The notes under the pieces were generated by a model. The model ran no database searches. It was not told the DNA's origin and worked only from the letters and a program-made list of their open reading frames with translations. Of a DNA stretch of 64,000 nt, positions 27,143-36,082 are shown in pieces. The first letter of the stretch is position 1, and every line of letters starts with the position of its first letter. Source of the stretch: BQJU01 sp964015035 (GTDB lineage: Bacteria; Bacteroidota; Bacteroidia; Chitinophagales; Saprospiraceae); contig CAXHCA010000001.1 in the NCBI GenBank assembly GCA_964015035.1, positions 101,533-165,532 of the forward strand. Reading direction: 5' to 3'. Made by a program: the position numbers and the translations under genes.

Positions 27143-27937
27143 ATGAAAAAGAACACAACAATCGGCTTAGCCCTTTCTGGAGGAGGCGCCCGGGGCATCG
27201 CCCATATTGGCGTGATTAAGGCTTTGCAGGAAAATGATATTTTCCCAGACATCATCACCGGAGCAAGTGCCGGCTCCATCATTGGGGCGTTATTAGCCGA
27301 TGGAAAGACGGTAGACGAAATGCTGTCATTTGTACGTGACAGCAGTATCCTCAAAATTTGGAAAGTCGGTCTGCCCAATCGGGGCATTACTAGTTTGGCC
27401 TATTTAAAAGAAAGGCTGAGTGCTTACTTGGTAGAAGATAGCTTTGAGTCGTTGGAAACCCCGCTTTATGTTGCCACTACCAATCTCAATGCCGGCCAAT
27501 GCGAGATGTTTCACAGCGGTCCGTTGATCGATGCCATTGTGGCCTCTTCTTCTATTCCACTGGTCTTCAAGCCGGTGGAAATCAATGGTAATCTGTACGT
27601 GGATGGGGGCGTATTGGACAATCTTCCAATCAGTCCCTTGTTGGAACAAAAAGTAGACCTAATCATTGGTGTCAACGTGATGCCTCATGTGGCTGTAAAC
27701 AGCAAAAACTTACAGGGAGTGATTGGTGTAGCGAATCGCTGTTTTGATCTTTCGGTACTGGCCAATACCTTACCCAGTCTCAAGCACTGCGACATTATTA
27801 TTGAACCGGAGGCAGTCAACGATTACAATATTTTCAACTTTTCCAAAGTGGACGATCTCTATGAAATCGGTTATAACGAAGCTCAAAAGGCCTTGCCTGC
27901 TTTAAAAAGAGCCCTTGCACAAACCCTTAGTTCATAA
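27143..27937 (+). CDS. Patatin-like phospholipase
   Basis: 264 residues, compact RssA/YchK-like form. The oxyanion loop GGGARG is at 13-18, the nucleophile Ser42 in GASAG (40-44), and the Asp of the dyad, D154, in YVDGGVLDNLP. It hydrolyses acyl ester bonds, probably of phospholipids or lysophospholipids, in the cytoplasm or at the inner membrane. No signal peptide. The last 11 bp overlap the 3' end of the convergent phosphoribosyltransferase gene. Confidence 0.93.
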   Translation: MKKNTTIGLALSGGGARGIAHIGVIKALQENDIFPDIITGASAGSIIGALLADGKTVDEMLSFVRDSSILKIWKVGLPNRGITSLAYLKERLSAYLVEDSFESLETPLYVATTNLNAGQCEMFHSGPLIDAIVASSSIPLVFKPVEINGNLYVDGGVLDNLPISPLLEQKVDLIIGVNVMPHVAVNSKNLQGVIGVANRCFDLSVLANTLPSLKHCDIIIEPEAVNDYNIFNFSKVDDLYEIGYNEAQKALPALKRALAQTLSS

Positions 27938-28421
27938 AGACAGCATACTCTTCCGTATCGCGAATTTTCACCTTAATATTTTCCTTTAAGGTCGTTGCCA
28001 AGGAAAGGCCCATATAGTCCACTTTAATCGGAAAGGATTTGTGCGTGCGATCAATTAAAACGGCTACTTCGAGTTTCTTCGGAAGCACCTCCATGATCGG
28101 TTTACAAGCATAGAAGAGGGTGCGCCCCGTATTGGCCACATCGTCGATGACGATGACCGCTTTATTTTCCAATTCAGTTACGGGAAGTTCGATTGTTACG
28201 GGTTCACTTAGCGGGTTGGCTGGATTGAGCTTGATTCGGGTCAGTTTGATGGGGATATTTGTAATTTGTTGCAACTCCTCCAACAACATTTGGGCAAACC
28301 CCATTCCATTGTTATTGATCCCCGCCAGGATGATCTCCGGTTCTTTATAGTTGTGTTCAAGAATTTCAATCGCCAACCGTTTTATCTTTTGTAAAATCTG
28401 CCGATGGTGTAAGATCTGCAT
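27927..28421 (-). CDS. PyrR-like phosphoribosyltransferase
   Basis: 164 residues, type I PRTase fold. The PRPP-binding motif VIVIDDVANTGRTL is at about 90-103. The N-terminal part (LAIEILEHNYKEPEIILAGINNNGMGFAQML) has the flexible-loop layout of PyrR/uracil-type enzymes. It may transfer ribose phosphate to a base or act as regulator; no pyr genes are adjacent, so the regulatory role of PyrR is not supported. It overlaps the patatin gene tail to tail by 11 bp. Confidence 0.82.
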   Translation of the reverse strand: MQILHHRQILQKIKRLAIEILEHNYKEPEIILAGINNNGMGFAQMLLEELQQITNIPIKLTRIKLNPANPLSEPVTIELPVTELENKAVIVIDDVANTGRTLFYACKPIMEVLPKKLEVAVLIDRTHKSFPIKVDYMGLSLATTLKENIKVKIRDTEEYAVFMN

Positions 28422-28559
28422 AACGCTGAATTTTGAACCACATGGTGGTTGCCTAGTTGTATAGAGAAGCCGATGTTGATTAAAGTCTCAAATTTATTAT
28501 TTTCTCGCATAAATTTAGAGGCCATAATTTTTTTAAACTACCAATAGCGCTTATTTTTA

Positions 28560-28571
28560 GCGAAATTTCGC
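28560..28571. promoter_or_regulatory. 12-bp perfect palindrome before the Fe-S module
   Basis: GCGAAATTTCGC lies 28 bp upstream of the ATG at 28600. Its position suits an operator, but no second copy was seen in the window. Confidence 0.25.
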
Positions 28572-28599
28572 CGATAAATCTCGGATAAAACCAAATTTT

Positions 28600-29958
28600 A
28601 TGGTGCAACAAATCATCTTCTTTTTAGTCAGTGCGCTGGCTATTCTTTATGCTATCCGCCAATTTTCGCGCCTGCGAAGGAACATTCTGCTGGGAAAAGA
28701 CGAGGAAATTACTGGTGATACCGGTCAACGATGGAAAAATGTCATGTTGGTCGCTTTTGGTCAAAAGAAAATGTTTAAGAAGCTCATTCCTGCTGTTTTC
28801 CACTTCTTTATCTATGCTGCATTTCTGATGACACAGGTCGAATTGGTTGAAATTTTTATTGACGGTCTATTTGGTATGCACCGCTTTTTTGCACCGATTC
28901 TAGGTGTAGTGTATACGGTGATCATCAGTTTCATTGAAATCCTGTCTTTATTGGCTTTTGTGGCAACAGTCATTTTCTTGGTTAGAAGAAATCTGTTAAA
29001 AGTGCCTCGTTTTTTCAAGCCAGAAATGAAAGGATGGCCTTCATTGGATGGCAATCTGATTCTGGTTTTTGAAATTATCCTGCTGGTGGGGATTTTCAGC
29101 ATGAATGGAGCGGATATTTTGCTCCAGCAAATGGATCCCGGCCATTATCACGATACCGGCCAATTGGCGGTTAGCAGTTGGTTAGGACCTGCACTTTTTG
29201 GCGGTTTGGATCAAAGCACGCTGATGGTCATTGAACGCTTCGGCTGGTGGATTCACATCTTGATGGTTTTTGTCTTTTTGAATTATTTGCCAAAGTCAAA
29301 ACACTTGCATATTCTCTTTGCTTTTCCCAACACCTATTATGCTCGGCTGAAGCCAAGGGGGGAGATGGACAATATGCCCGAAATCATGAATGAGGTCAAA
29401 AGCATGATGGGACTGGGTGGGGAAGAAGAACCGGTGATGGACGATGCCGAACTCCCCGAATTTGGCGCCAATGACATTTTTGATTTGAGTTGGAAAAATA
29501 TTCTCGATGCTTACAGTTGCACCGAATGTGGGCGTTGCACAGCAGCGTGTCCTGCCAACATCACCGGCAAAAAACTGTCGCCGAGAAAAATCATGATGGA
29601 CATCCGTGATCGGACGGAAGAAATTGCCGGCAACCTGGATAGTGGAAATTTGGAATGTGCCAAAGACAAAGAGCAGCCGTTGAGTAAGACCAATTATGAC
29701 GATGGCAAGTCGCTTTTTGATTACATTACACCAGAGGAATTGCATGCGTGCACCACCTGCAACGCTTGTGTTGAGGCTTGCCCGGTGCTGATTAATCCAC
29801 TCGATCCCATTTTGAAAATGCGTAGGTATGAGATCCTAACGCTTTCACAAGGTCCTTCAGATTGGTTGCCTTTATTCAATAGTATTGAAAATGGTGGCAG
29901 CGCCTGGGCTATGTCCGTTGATCGTGATCAATGGGCGAAGGATGCGGCAGGCGAATAA
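28600..29958 (+). CDS. Membrane Fe-S oxidoreductase subunit (HdrC/GlpC-like)
   Basis: 452 residues. About five membrane segments (1-20, 60-80, 95-125, 150-170, 205-225) are followed by a cytoplasmic part. Two 4Fe-4S clusters start at Cys307 (CTECGRCTAACP) and Cys384 (CTTCNACVEACP). This matches the Bacteroidota (Fe-S)-binding protein that pairs with a CCG-domain protein, as in heterodisulfide-reductase-like and ETF-linked complexes. It likely passes electrons between a soluble donor and menaquinone. The partner gene begins 26 bp downstream. The exact donor is inferred. Confidence 0.9.
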   Translation: MVQQIIFFLVSALAILYAIRQFSRLRRNILLGKDEEITGDTGQRWKNVMLVAFGQKKMFKKLIPAVFHFFIYAAFLMTQVELVEIFIDGLFGMHRFFAPILGVVYTVIISFIEILSLLAFVATVIFLVRRNLLKVPRFFKPEMKGWPSLDGNLILVFEIILLVGIFSMNGADILLQQMDPGHYHDTGQLAVSSWLGPALFGGLDQSTLMVIERFGWWIHILMVFVFLNYLPKSKHLHILFAFPNTYYARLKPRGEMDNMPEIMNEVKSMMGLGGEEEPVMDDAELPEFGANDIFDLSWKNILDAYSCTECGRCTAACPANITGKKLSPRKIMMDIRDRTEEIAGNLDSGNLECAKDKEQPLSKTNYDDGKSLFDYITPEELHACTTCNACVEACPVLINPLDPILKMRRYEILTLSQGPSDWLPLFNSIENGGSAWAMSVDRDQWAKDAAGE

Positions 29959-29984
29959 TTTTAACCCTCAATGCAAGAAAAACT

Positions 29985-30773
29985 ATGTCTATAAAAATAC
30001 CAACCATGGCCGAAATGGCCGCAGAAGGAAAAGAACCGGAAATCCTCTTTTGGGTGGGTTGTGCCGGGAGTTTTGACAACCGTGCGCAGAAAGTAACTGT
30101 TGCCTTTTGTAAAATATTAAATGCTGTGGGCATTGAATTTGCCATTCTTGGCAATGAAGAACAATGTACCGGCGATCCGGCCCGCAGGGCAGGCAACGAG
30201 TTTATTTTCCAAATGATGGCCCTGCAAAATATTGAAACGCTCAATATGTATAAGGTCAAAAAAATAGTTGCAGCTTGTCCGCATTGCTTCAATACCTTAA
30301 AAAACGATTATCCGGCATTGGGCGGTAATTATGAAGTGGTGCACCACACCCAGTTGCTCCAGGAACTGATCAATGATGGTCGGATCAAGATGGACGAAGG
30401 TGGAAGCTTTAAAGGCAAAAAAATTACCTACCACGACTCCTGTTATATGGGCCGCATTAATGGGGTTTATGATGCCCCCAGATCCGTTTTAGAAGCACTC
30501 GACGCCGATTTGGTAGAAATGAAGCGCAGTCGGACTAATGGACTTTGTTGTGGCGCTGGCGGCGCTCAAATGTGGAAGGAAGATGAACCGGGGCAAAAGC
30601 GGATCAATATTGAAAGATCAGAGGAAGCATTGGCGACTGGTGCGGAAGTGGTTGCGGTCAATTGTCCTTTCTGCATGACCATGCTTTCTGATGGTATGAA
30701 GGCTGCCGAAAAGCAGGATGACGTGATGGTCTATGATCTTAGCGAGATGATTGTCATGACCAATGGCTTGTAA
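29985..30773 (+). CDS. CCG-domain Fe-S protein (HdrB/LutA-like)
   Basis: 262 residues from ATG at 29985, 26 bp after the upstream stop; the longer in-frame start at 29931 would overlap it. Two cysteine-rich CCG modules are visible. The first has EEQCTGDPARRAG and ACPHCFNTLKNDYP; the second has YHDSCYMGR, GLCCGAGGAQMWKE and NCPFCMTML. This binds non-cubane or paired Fe-S centres in HdrB and LutA-type enzymes. With the membrane partner it forms a two-subunit electron-transfer module. Confidence 0.92.
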   Translation: MSIKIPTMAEMAAEGKEPEILFWVGCAGSFDNRAQKVTVAFCKILNAVGIEFAILGNEEQCTGDPARRAGNEFIFQMMALQNIETLNMYKVKKIVAACPHCFNTLKNDYPALGGNYEVVHHTQLLQELINDGRIKMDEGGSFKGKKITYHDSCYMGRINGVYDAPRSVLEALDADLVEMKRSRTNGLCCGAGGAQMWKEDEPGQKRINIERSEEALATGAEVVAVNCPFCMTMLSDGMKAAEKQDDVMVYDLSEMIVMTNGL

Positions 30774-30839
30774 ATTATGCCATCTATGCAATAACTTACT
30801 GAGGATTCATTTGTTTTACTAGAAAGAAAACTGTCATTC

Positions 30840-31313
30840 ATGATTGAGACTTTATCAGAAACCAGTAGAATTTGGATTTACCAAAGTAATCGACCTTTTA
30901 CGAAGGAGGAATTGCCATTGGTCAAAGCTCAATTGGATCAATTTGCGAAGCACTGGGTCAGCCACAATAACCAATTAACTGCAGTGGCGGAGATTTTGCA
31001 CGATCGTTTTATTGTCTTGCTGGTCGACGAAAGTCGGGCGGGAGCTAGCGGTTGTTCTATTGATTCCTCGGTGCGGTTCCTGAAATCCCTACAGGCGCAA
31101 TTTGACGTCGATCTATTTGATCGGATGCGCTTTTCTTATCAGCAAGGGGAGGTGGTGAAAACGGTGAGCCGAGAAGCCTTTGCCGATTTGTATGCCCGTG
31201 GAGAGATCGATGATGAGACGCTGGTTTTTGATACCCTGGTCAATTCCAAAAAGGCTTTTGATGAGGGGTGGGTGAAACCATTAAAGGATAGTTGGCATAG
31301 CCGAATGGTATAA
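30840..31313 (+). CDS. Conserved Bacteroidota protein of unknown function
   Basis: 157 residues, soluble, no signal. It contains IWIYQSNRPFTKEE at the start, a FAKHWVSHN segment and the conserved GASGCSIDSSVRFLK stretch around 75-88. This family is often labelled 'ABC transporter ATPase' in databases, but I see no Walker A or signature motif, so that label looks wrong. Sixty-six bp after the Fe-S module, same strand; functional link unproven. Confidence 0.75.
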   Translation: MIETLSETSRIWIYQSNRPFTKEELPLVKAQLDQFAKHWVSHNNQLTAVAEILHDRFIVLLVDESRAGASGCSIDSSVRFLKSLQAQFDVDLFDRMRFSYQQGEVVKTVSREAFADLYARGEIDDETLVFDTLVNSKKAFDEGWVKPLKDSWHSRMV

Positions 31314-31415
31314 ACCAGTGTTTTAGTGCACTTATCTATGCGTTTTCGGCTTTCATAGAAATAAGTGGCCTAATAGATCAACAAGCCTTAACTTGCTATC
31401 ACAAATGTTAAATCT

Positions 31416-31880
31416 ATGATCGGTAAAGTAAAAAAATGGCTGGGTATCGAAGGTGTCAAGCTAGAACTAGAGCTTCCCGAGGAAGTCAGCGGAAAGTTGG
31501 GCCTTCTGGCGGGTAAGATGCACTTTCAGTCGATGAATCCGCAAACCGTCAAGAGTATCCGTATCGTATTGATTGAGAAGTATTATCGAGGTCGCGGTAA
31601 GGAAAAACTCATCGACGAATACGAACTGGGGGAAATCCAACTGTCGGATCCCTTCCTGGTAGAGCCTGACGAAATAAAAGAGATAGAATTTTCTCTGCCT
31701 TTCCAAATGGTTAAGTCAGATGTAGATGATTTTGGCGACCGAAATTTTTTGTTTGGAGGCATTGCTAAAGCCGCTAGGCTGATGCGCGCGGCTAAATCCG
31801 AATATCGGGTTGAGGCCGAAGCCCAAGTGCAAGGTGTCGCCCTCAACCCATTTGATAAAAAATTTATTCGAATTAAATAA
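31416..31880 (+). CDS. Spo0M/arrestin-fold-like protein
   Basis: 154 residues, beta-rich and soluble. It starts KKWLGIEGVKLELELPEEVSG and has a central VKSIRIVLIEKYYRGRGKEK strand pair and a late YRVEAEAQVQGVALNPFDKKFI. The pattern resembles the N-terminal half of sporulation-control protein Spo0M, an arrestin-like sandwich. Role unknown. No strong motif, so the assignment is tentative. Convergent with the TPR lipoprotein gene two bp away. Confidence 0.65.
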   Translation: MIGKVKKWLGIEGVKLELELPEEVSGKLGLLAGKMHFQSMNPQTVKSIRIVLIEKYYRGRGKEKLIDEYELGEIQLSDPFLVEPDEIKEIEFSLPFQMVKSDVDDFGDRNFLFGGIAKAARLMRAAKSEYRVEAEAQVQGVALNPFDKKFIRIK

Positions 31881-31882
31881 AC

Positions 31883-32800
31883 CTATTCACTTTCGGTCTT
31901 TGCCTTTCCTCCGTCATCAAACGAATTGATAATATCTTCATCGTCCTTGCCGAGATTTTCCAATAAAAACTGCGTGTCATCGGCAAAATCATCATTCGGA
32001 TATTTCTTGAGGAAGTCTTCATAAAGAACACGAGCATCATCGTATCTTTTTAAATCGTTATCTAGTGTAAAAGCCTGCAAAAATAAGGCCTGCGGGGCTT
32101 TTTCATAATCGGGGTATTTGGTATAAATCCAATCGTAAATGCCCAACGCTTTGTTGTAGGCACGAATGGAACGAGCTACTTCACCAGCTTTGTGCAACAA
32201 TATCGGACTTTGTGCATCATTGGGCAAAATCATCGCATGTAGTTCGCAGCTGTTGATAAAATCATTTGCTACCCGATATTCGATGCGCTGGGTGCTGTCA
32301 TTAAACATGTGTACCCGCATGTCTTCTAAGCGAGCATTAATGTCTGGCGCATCTGCTGGAATCTTGGCTTTTGCCTTCTCAATCTCTTCATAATCTGGAA
32401 ATGCCTTAACCATTCCCTGGAAAATGGTCGTCGCTGCTTCGGGGTTGCGCAGCTGCTCATCATAGAGCATACCCAAAAACATAGCTGCTTTCGGCGTCGT
32501 TTCGGTGTCGTAATAATCCCGAATGGCCTGTGAAAAATAGTCAGTCGCACCCGTGTACCGATTCATCCGATACATGATCGATCCGGCACGGTAAAGGTAC
32601 CTGGAATTTACATCCGCATCTTCGGGGTGTTCTTTAATGTAAACCTTGTACTGCTCAACCAGCTGCTCCGCCAATTGAGGGTCATTGGTTTCTTCCAACT
32701 GCTTTTCTAAATCAGCAATGGCAGCCTCCGCGCTGTCGCCTCCGCCATTACAGGCAGTAAACAATAGTATTGCTACAAAAAGAAATAGTTTGTAATTCAT
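31883..32800 (-). CDS. TPR-repeat lipoprotein
   Basis: 305 residues from ATG at 32800, where a lipoprotein signal begins and ends at LLFTAC (Cys17). A longer in-frame start at 32974 overlaps the divergent photolyase gene and is rejected. Tetratricopeptide-like helices cover about 40-270 (SRYLYRAGSIMYRMNRYTGA, TYFSQAIRDYYD, SYNKALGIYDWIYTKYPDYEKAPQAL type units). The spacing resembles BamD/YbgF-like periplasmic scaffolds. It probably sits on the periplasmic face of a membrane and binds partner proteins. Acidic, disordered C-terminus. Confidence 0.85.
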   Translation of the reverse strand: MNYKLFLFVAILLFTACNGGGDSAEAAIADLEKQLEETNDPQLAEQLVEQYKVYIKEHPEDADVNSRYLYRAGSIMYRMNRYTGATDYFSQAIRDYYDTETTPKAAMFLGMLYDEQLRNPEAATTIFQGMVKAFPDYEEIEKAKAKIPADAPDINARLEDMRVHMFNDSTQRIEYRVANDFINSCELHAMILPNDAQSPILLHKAGEVARSIRAYNKALGIYDWIYTKYPDYEKAPQALFLQAFTLDNDLKRYDDARVLYEDFLKKYPNDDFADDTQFLLENLGKDDEDIINSFDDGGKAKTESE

Positions 32801-32921
32801 AAGTAGGTGCTTTTTAATAATGTTGCGAGAGGTATACAAGATCGGGATCAAAATTAACGGACTTTTGCTATTTTCAAAAAAAGACGCTTGAACAATGCCG
32901 TTTTTTTCCTGTTTTGAAAAC

Positions 32922-34271
32922 ATGAAAAAAATAAATTGCTTCTGGTTTCGACGTGATTTGCGCCTGCAGGACAACGCAGGACTGTATCACGCACTGAAGG
33001 GACAACACCCTGTATTGCCCGTATTTATTTTTGACACCCATATTTTAGACGACTTGGAAGACAAACACGATGCACGTGTGGCGTTTATCCACAATACGAT
33101 TGCTGATCTAAATCAAAAATTAAAGGACCTAGGAAGTAGTATCTTGGTCAAATACGGCGCACCCATTGAAGTCTGGCAAGAAATCCTTTCCAAATACGAT
33201 GTACAAACCATCTTCACCAACCGCGATTACGAACCTTACGCTAAAGATCGAGATAAAAGGGTAGGGGAGTTGATGAAGGGAAAAGGAGGAGCCTTTGAAG
33301 CCTACAAAGACCACGTTATTTTTGAAAGATTGGAAGTAGAAAAGGAAGCGGGGGGACCTTATACCGTCTTTACACCTTACAGCAGAACGTGGAAGTCTAA
33401 ATTGAAAACCAAAATGACGGAATATGGTGGAGAAAAGGGCTCTTTTTATTTAAAACCATATCCTACAGAAAATTATTTCGAGCATTTTGTCAAGCTCAAA
33501 AAAAGCTTTGAGCTTCCTTCATTGGCCAGTATGGGGTTCAAATCTTCCGATATTGGGATTCCGGACCAAAACGTTTCTCGCGCCTTGATCCGCAATTATG
33601 ATAAAACCAGGGACTTTCCAGCTATAGAGGGGACATCCAGGCTTGGCATTCATTTTCGATTTGGAACCATTAGCATCCGGGAAAAGGCCCATCGCGCCCA
33701 AAAATTAAACGACACCTTTTTGAATGAGCTCATCTGGCGGGATTTTTATGCTCAAATTCTCGATAATTATCCCCATGTGGTAGACCGCCCCTTTCGAGAA
33801 AAATACGATTTCATCGAATGGCGCAACAACGAAGGGGAGTTCAAAAAATGGTGCGCAGGGAAGACAGGTTACCCCATTGTGGATGCGGGCATGCGAGAGC
33901 TCAATCATACGGGTTACATGCACAACCGGGTGCGCATGATTACCGCCAGTTTTCTGACCAAACACCTGCTGATTGATTGGCGGTGGGGAGAAGCCTATTT
34001 TGCCAAAAAGCTATTGGATTATGACCTAGCCAGTAATAATGGGGGGTGGCAATGGGCGGCCGGATGCGGCACAGATGCAGCGCCTTATTTTCGGATTTTT
34101 AATCCCTATTCCCAACAGGAAAAATTTGACAAGGAATTTAGATACATCGAAAAATGGGTACCTGAATACGGCAGTAAGGACTATCCAAAACCTATCGTCG
34201 ATCACAAAGTAGCCAGAGCCCGCTGTCTTGAAGCCTATAAGAGTGGATTGGCGGAAGCCGAAATGGGTTAA
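32922..34271 (+). CDS. phr: DNA photolyase (cryptochrome/CPD photolyase family)
   Basis: 449 residues from ATG at 32922; an upstream in-frame ATG at 32895 lacks family similarity. The N-terminal antenna-binding domain begins CFWFRRDLRLQDNAGL. The FAD domain (about 200-440) has TSRLGIHFRFGTISIRE, LIWRDFYAQILDNYPH, GYPIVDAGMRELNHTGYMHNR split over helices, and the AGCGTDAAPYFRIFNP lesion pocket. It repairs UV dimers with blue light in the cytosol. The class I type is favoured; cryptochrome function cannot be excluded. Its stop shares four bases with the convergent LOG-family gene. Confidence 0.95.
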   Translation: MKKINCFWFRRDLRLQDNAGLYHALKGQHPVLPVFIFDTHILDDLEDKHDARVAFIHNTIADLNQKLKDLGSSILVKYGAPIEVWQEILSKYDVQTIFTNRDYEPYAKDRDKRVGELMKGKGGAFEAYKDHVIFERLEVEKEAGGPYTVFTPYSRTWKSKLKTKMTEYGGEKGSFYLKPYPTENYFEHFVKLKKSFELPSLASMGFKSSDIGIPDQNVSRALIRNYDKTRDFPAIEGTSRLGIHFRFGTISIREKAHRAQKLNDTFLNELIWRDFYAQILDNYPHVVDRPFREKYDFIEWRNNEGEFKKWCAGKTGYPIVDAGMRELNHTGYMHNRVRMITASFLTKHLLIDWRWGEAYFAKKLLDYDLASNNGGWQWAAGCGTDAAPYFRIFNPYSQQEKFDKEFRYIEKWVPEYGSKDYPKPIVDHKVARARCLEAYKSGLAEAEMG

Positions 34272-35407
34272 TCTACCTTTTTGGGTGGATGACTTTGCAA
34301 AAAAGTCAAGACCTCCTCCGGATCATCTGTGATGTGCAATAAATCGAAATAGGCTTTATCCCACGCCAATTGGCGCAGTAGCGGATAAATCAGAGTATCT
34401 ATTTCGTAATGCTTGGTTCCCAGGAAGATCATTGGACTAAAATAATTAAACGTCCCGTAGTGATTTTGTGCGGCATCCATGAAGATTTCCTGTGTGGTAC
34501 CGGCGCTTCCCGGGGCGTAGACAATTCCGTATAGGCTGATGGCCAATAAAGTGTCTTCCCGAATGCTGTTGGAGAAGTATTTCGCAATATGCGAGGCAAA
34601 AAGATTACTGGGTTCATGGCCGTAAAACCAGGTAGGGATGGCTAAATTTTCTTTGCCCTCAGGATAAGCCTCGAGCACCTGTCGCGCTTGTTTAATGTAA
34701 TTGGCATGGGTATAGTGTGGGGCCTGCTCCAAGAGTCGCAAAGCGTTTTCTAGAACTTTATTGGAGCGGCCAGCCAGGTAGGCCCCAAGATTAGTGGCTT
34801 CCATAATGCCTGGCCCTCCGCCGGAGACAATGAAGTAGCCATTTTCAGCCAATAGTTTGGCCGCGTAGGCTGTCTTGTGGTAAAAAGGATCGTTGCGCAA
34901 GACCCCGTGACCGCCCATAAACCCCACACATTTACGGTCTGTCATGCCTTTATGACCGATGCCCAATAATTGCCGCAAGGCATCATCCATTGCATGATCA
35001 TGAATGCGTTGCCACAGGGCTTCATTAATGGTGGGATTGAAACGAGCGGCTGAAAAGTGTTCGTAAATATGAAAATCCAGTGTATCCTCTTTTTCACTGT
35101 AGATCGGTTCCATCAGTTCCTGCCAAGTATACAATTGGTGCCGGAATGGATTGTAGGGCAGGCTTTTAGGAGCGGTATAGATATAGGCGCCTTTTTTGCG
35201 TAGCAAGATCTCATCCTCTGGGTTGAGTTGACAACCGAGAAAGGTCGTATTGTCGATTTTCATGGTGGACCAATCAACGATCATCTTTGTAAAATCCAAG
35301 GCTTGCAGGGTGCAATTTTTCAGTGATCGCCCGTTGGCTTCAAATTGTTGAAAAGATTGAATTTGGGTGATGAGGGTCTCCTTGGGTGGTTCCAAATTAA
35401 TTTTCAT
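34268..35407 (-). CDS. LOG-family (lysine decarboxylase-like) protein
   Basis: 379 residues from ATG at 35407; this start overlaps coaE by 11 bp. The N-terminal 100 residues are an extra domain with a pentapeptide-like run (LKNCTLQALDFTKMIVDWSTM). The LOG Rossmann domain follows: VGFMGGHGV, VSGGGPGIMEATNLGAYLAG and PGSAGTTQE. Known LOG enzymes remove ribose phosphate from nucleotides with a PGGxGTxxE motif. Here the second Gly is Ser, so activity may be kept or altered. Cotranscribed with coaE. Confidence 0.88.
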   Translation of the reverse strand: MKINLEPPKETLITQIQSFQQFEANGRSLKNCTLQALDFTKMIVDWSTMKIDNTTFLGCQLNPEDEILLRKKGAYIYTAPKSLPYNPFRHQLYTWQELMEPIYSEKEDTLDFHIYEHFSAARFNPTINEALWQRIHDHAMDDALRQLLGIGHKGMTDRKCVGFMGGHGVLRNDPFYHKTAYAAKLLAENGYFIVSGGGPGIMEATNLGAYLAGRSNKVLENALRLLEQAPHYTHANYIKQARQVLEAYPEGKENLAIPTWFYGHEPSNLFASHIAKYFSNSIREDTLLAISLYGIVYAPGSAGTTQEIFMDAAQNHYGTFNYFSPMIFLGTKHYEIDTLIYPLLRQLAWDKAYFDLLHITDDPEEVLTFLQSHPPKKVD

Positions 35408-36011
35408 AGGGCGCTTTTTTAGAAGATTTGGCAAGCAACTCGCGGTGCAGTTGGATCACCTGTTTTAGCAAGGCATGTTCACCGTCATTATCAATAATAT
35501 AGTCCGCCTTTTCCACTTTTTCTGCTTCCGGCATTTGGCTTTTGATGCGGGCGGCCACTGCTTCAGGGGTGGTGTTATCTCGATTGACTACTCGGGCAAT
35601 ACGGACCGCCTCAGGAGCAGTTACCACAATGATATGGTCAAATTCCTTGTAGCCACCGCTTTCGAACAAGAGCGCCGCTTCATAGAGGGCGTATGGTGCT
35701 TTATCCTGTTTTTTAAACCACTCTTGCCCGTCTTCGTGCACGGCTGGATGCACCAAGGCATTTAACCCCAGGCGCAAAGCATCATCTGTAAAGATTTTGT
35801 TGGCCACAAAAGCCCGGTTCAGGCTTCCATCGGCCAGATAAGCTCCTTCTCCGAGAAGAGCCTTGATTTTTCTGATCAGAACCGCATTGTTGACCATTAA
35901 CCCCTTCGCCCGATCATCCGCATAATATACGGGAACGCCAAGAGTTTCAAAGATTTTGCAAACCGTGGTCTTTCCACTTCCAATTCCGCCCGTGATTCCT
36001 ATTTTCAGCAT
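35397..36011 (-). CDS. coaE: Dephospho-CoA kinase
   Basis: 204 residues, normal CoaE length. The P-loop GGIGSGKT is at 8-15, followed by YYADDRAKGLM, and the CoA-domain HPAVHEDGQEWF and EAALLFESGGYKEFDHIIVV. It phosphorylates dephospho-CoA with ATP, the last step of CoA synthesis, in the cytosol. The next leftward gene (LOG family) starts inside its end by 11 bp, pointing to translational coupling. Confidence 0.97.
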   Translation of the reverse strand: MLKIGITGGIGSGKTTVCKIFETLGVPVYYADDRAKGLMVNNAVLIRKIKALLGEGAYLADGSLNRAFVANKIFTDDALRLGLNALVHPAVHEDGQEWFKKQDKAPYALYEAALLFESGGYKEFDHIIVVTAPEAVRIARVVNRDNTTPEAVAARIKSQMPEAEKVEKADYIIDNDGEHALLKQVIQLHRELLAKSSKKAPYEN

Positions 36012-36082
36012 GATTTTATCTTTCTTTCAATCAGTATCAAAGATATTTTTTAAATTAGAGAATTAAAATAAAACTGGCCTAC

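Noticed and set aside
30840..31313. ABC transporter ATPase label for the 157-residue protein
   Set aside because: No Walker A, Walker B or LSGGQ motif is present in its sequence.
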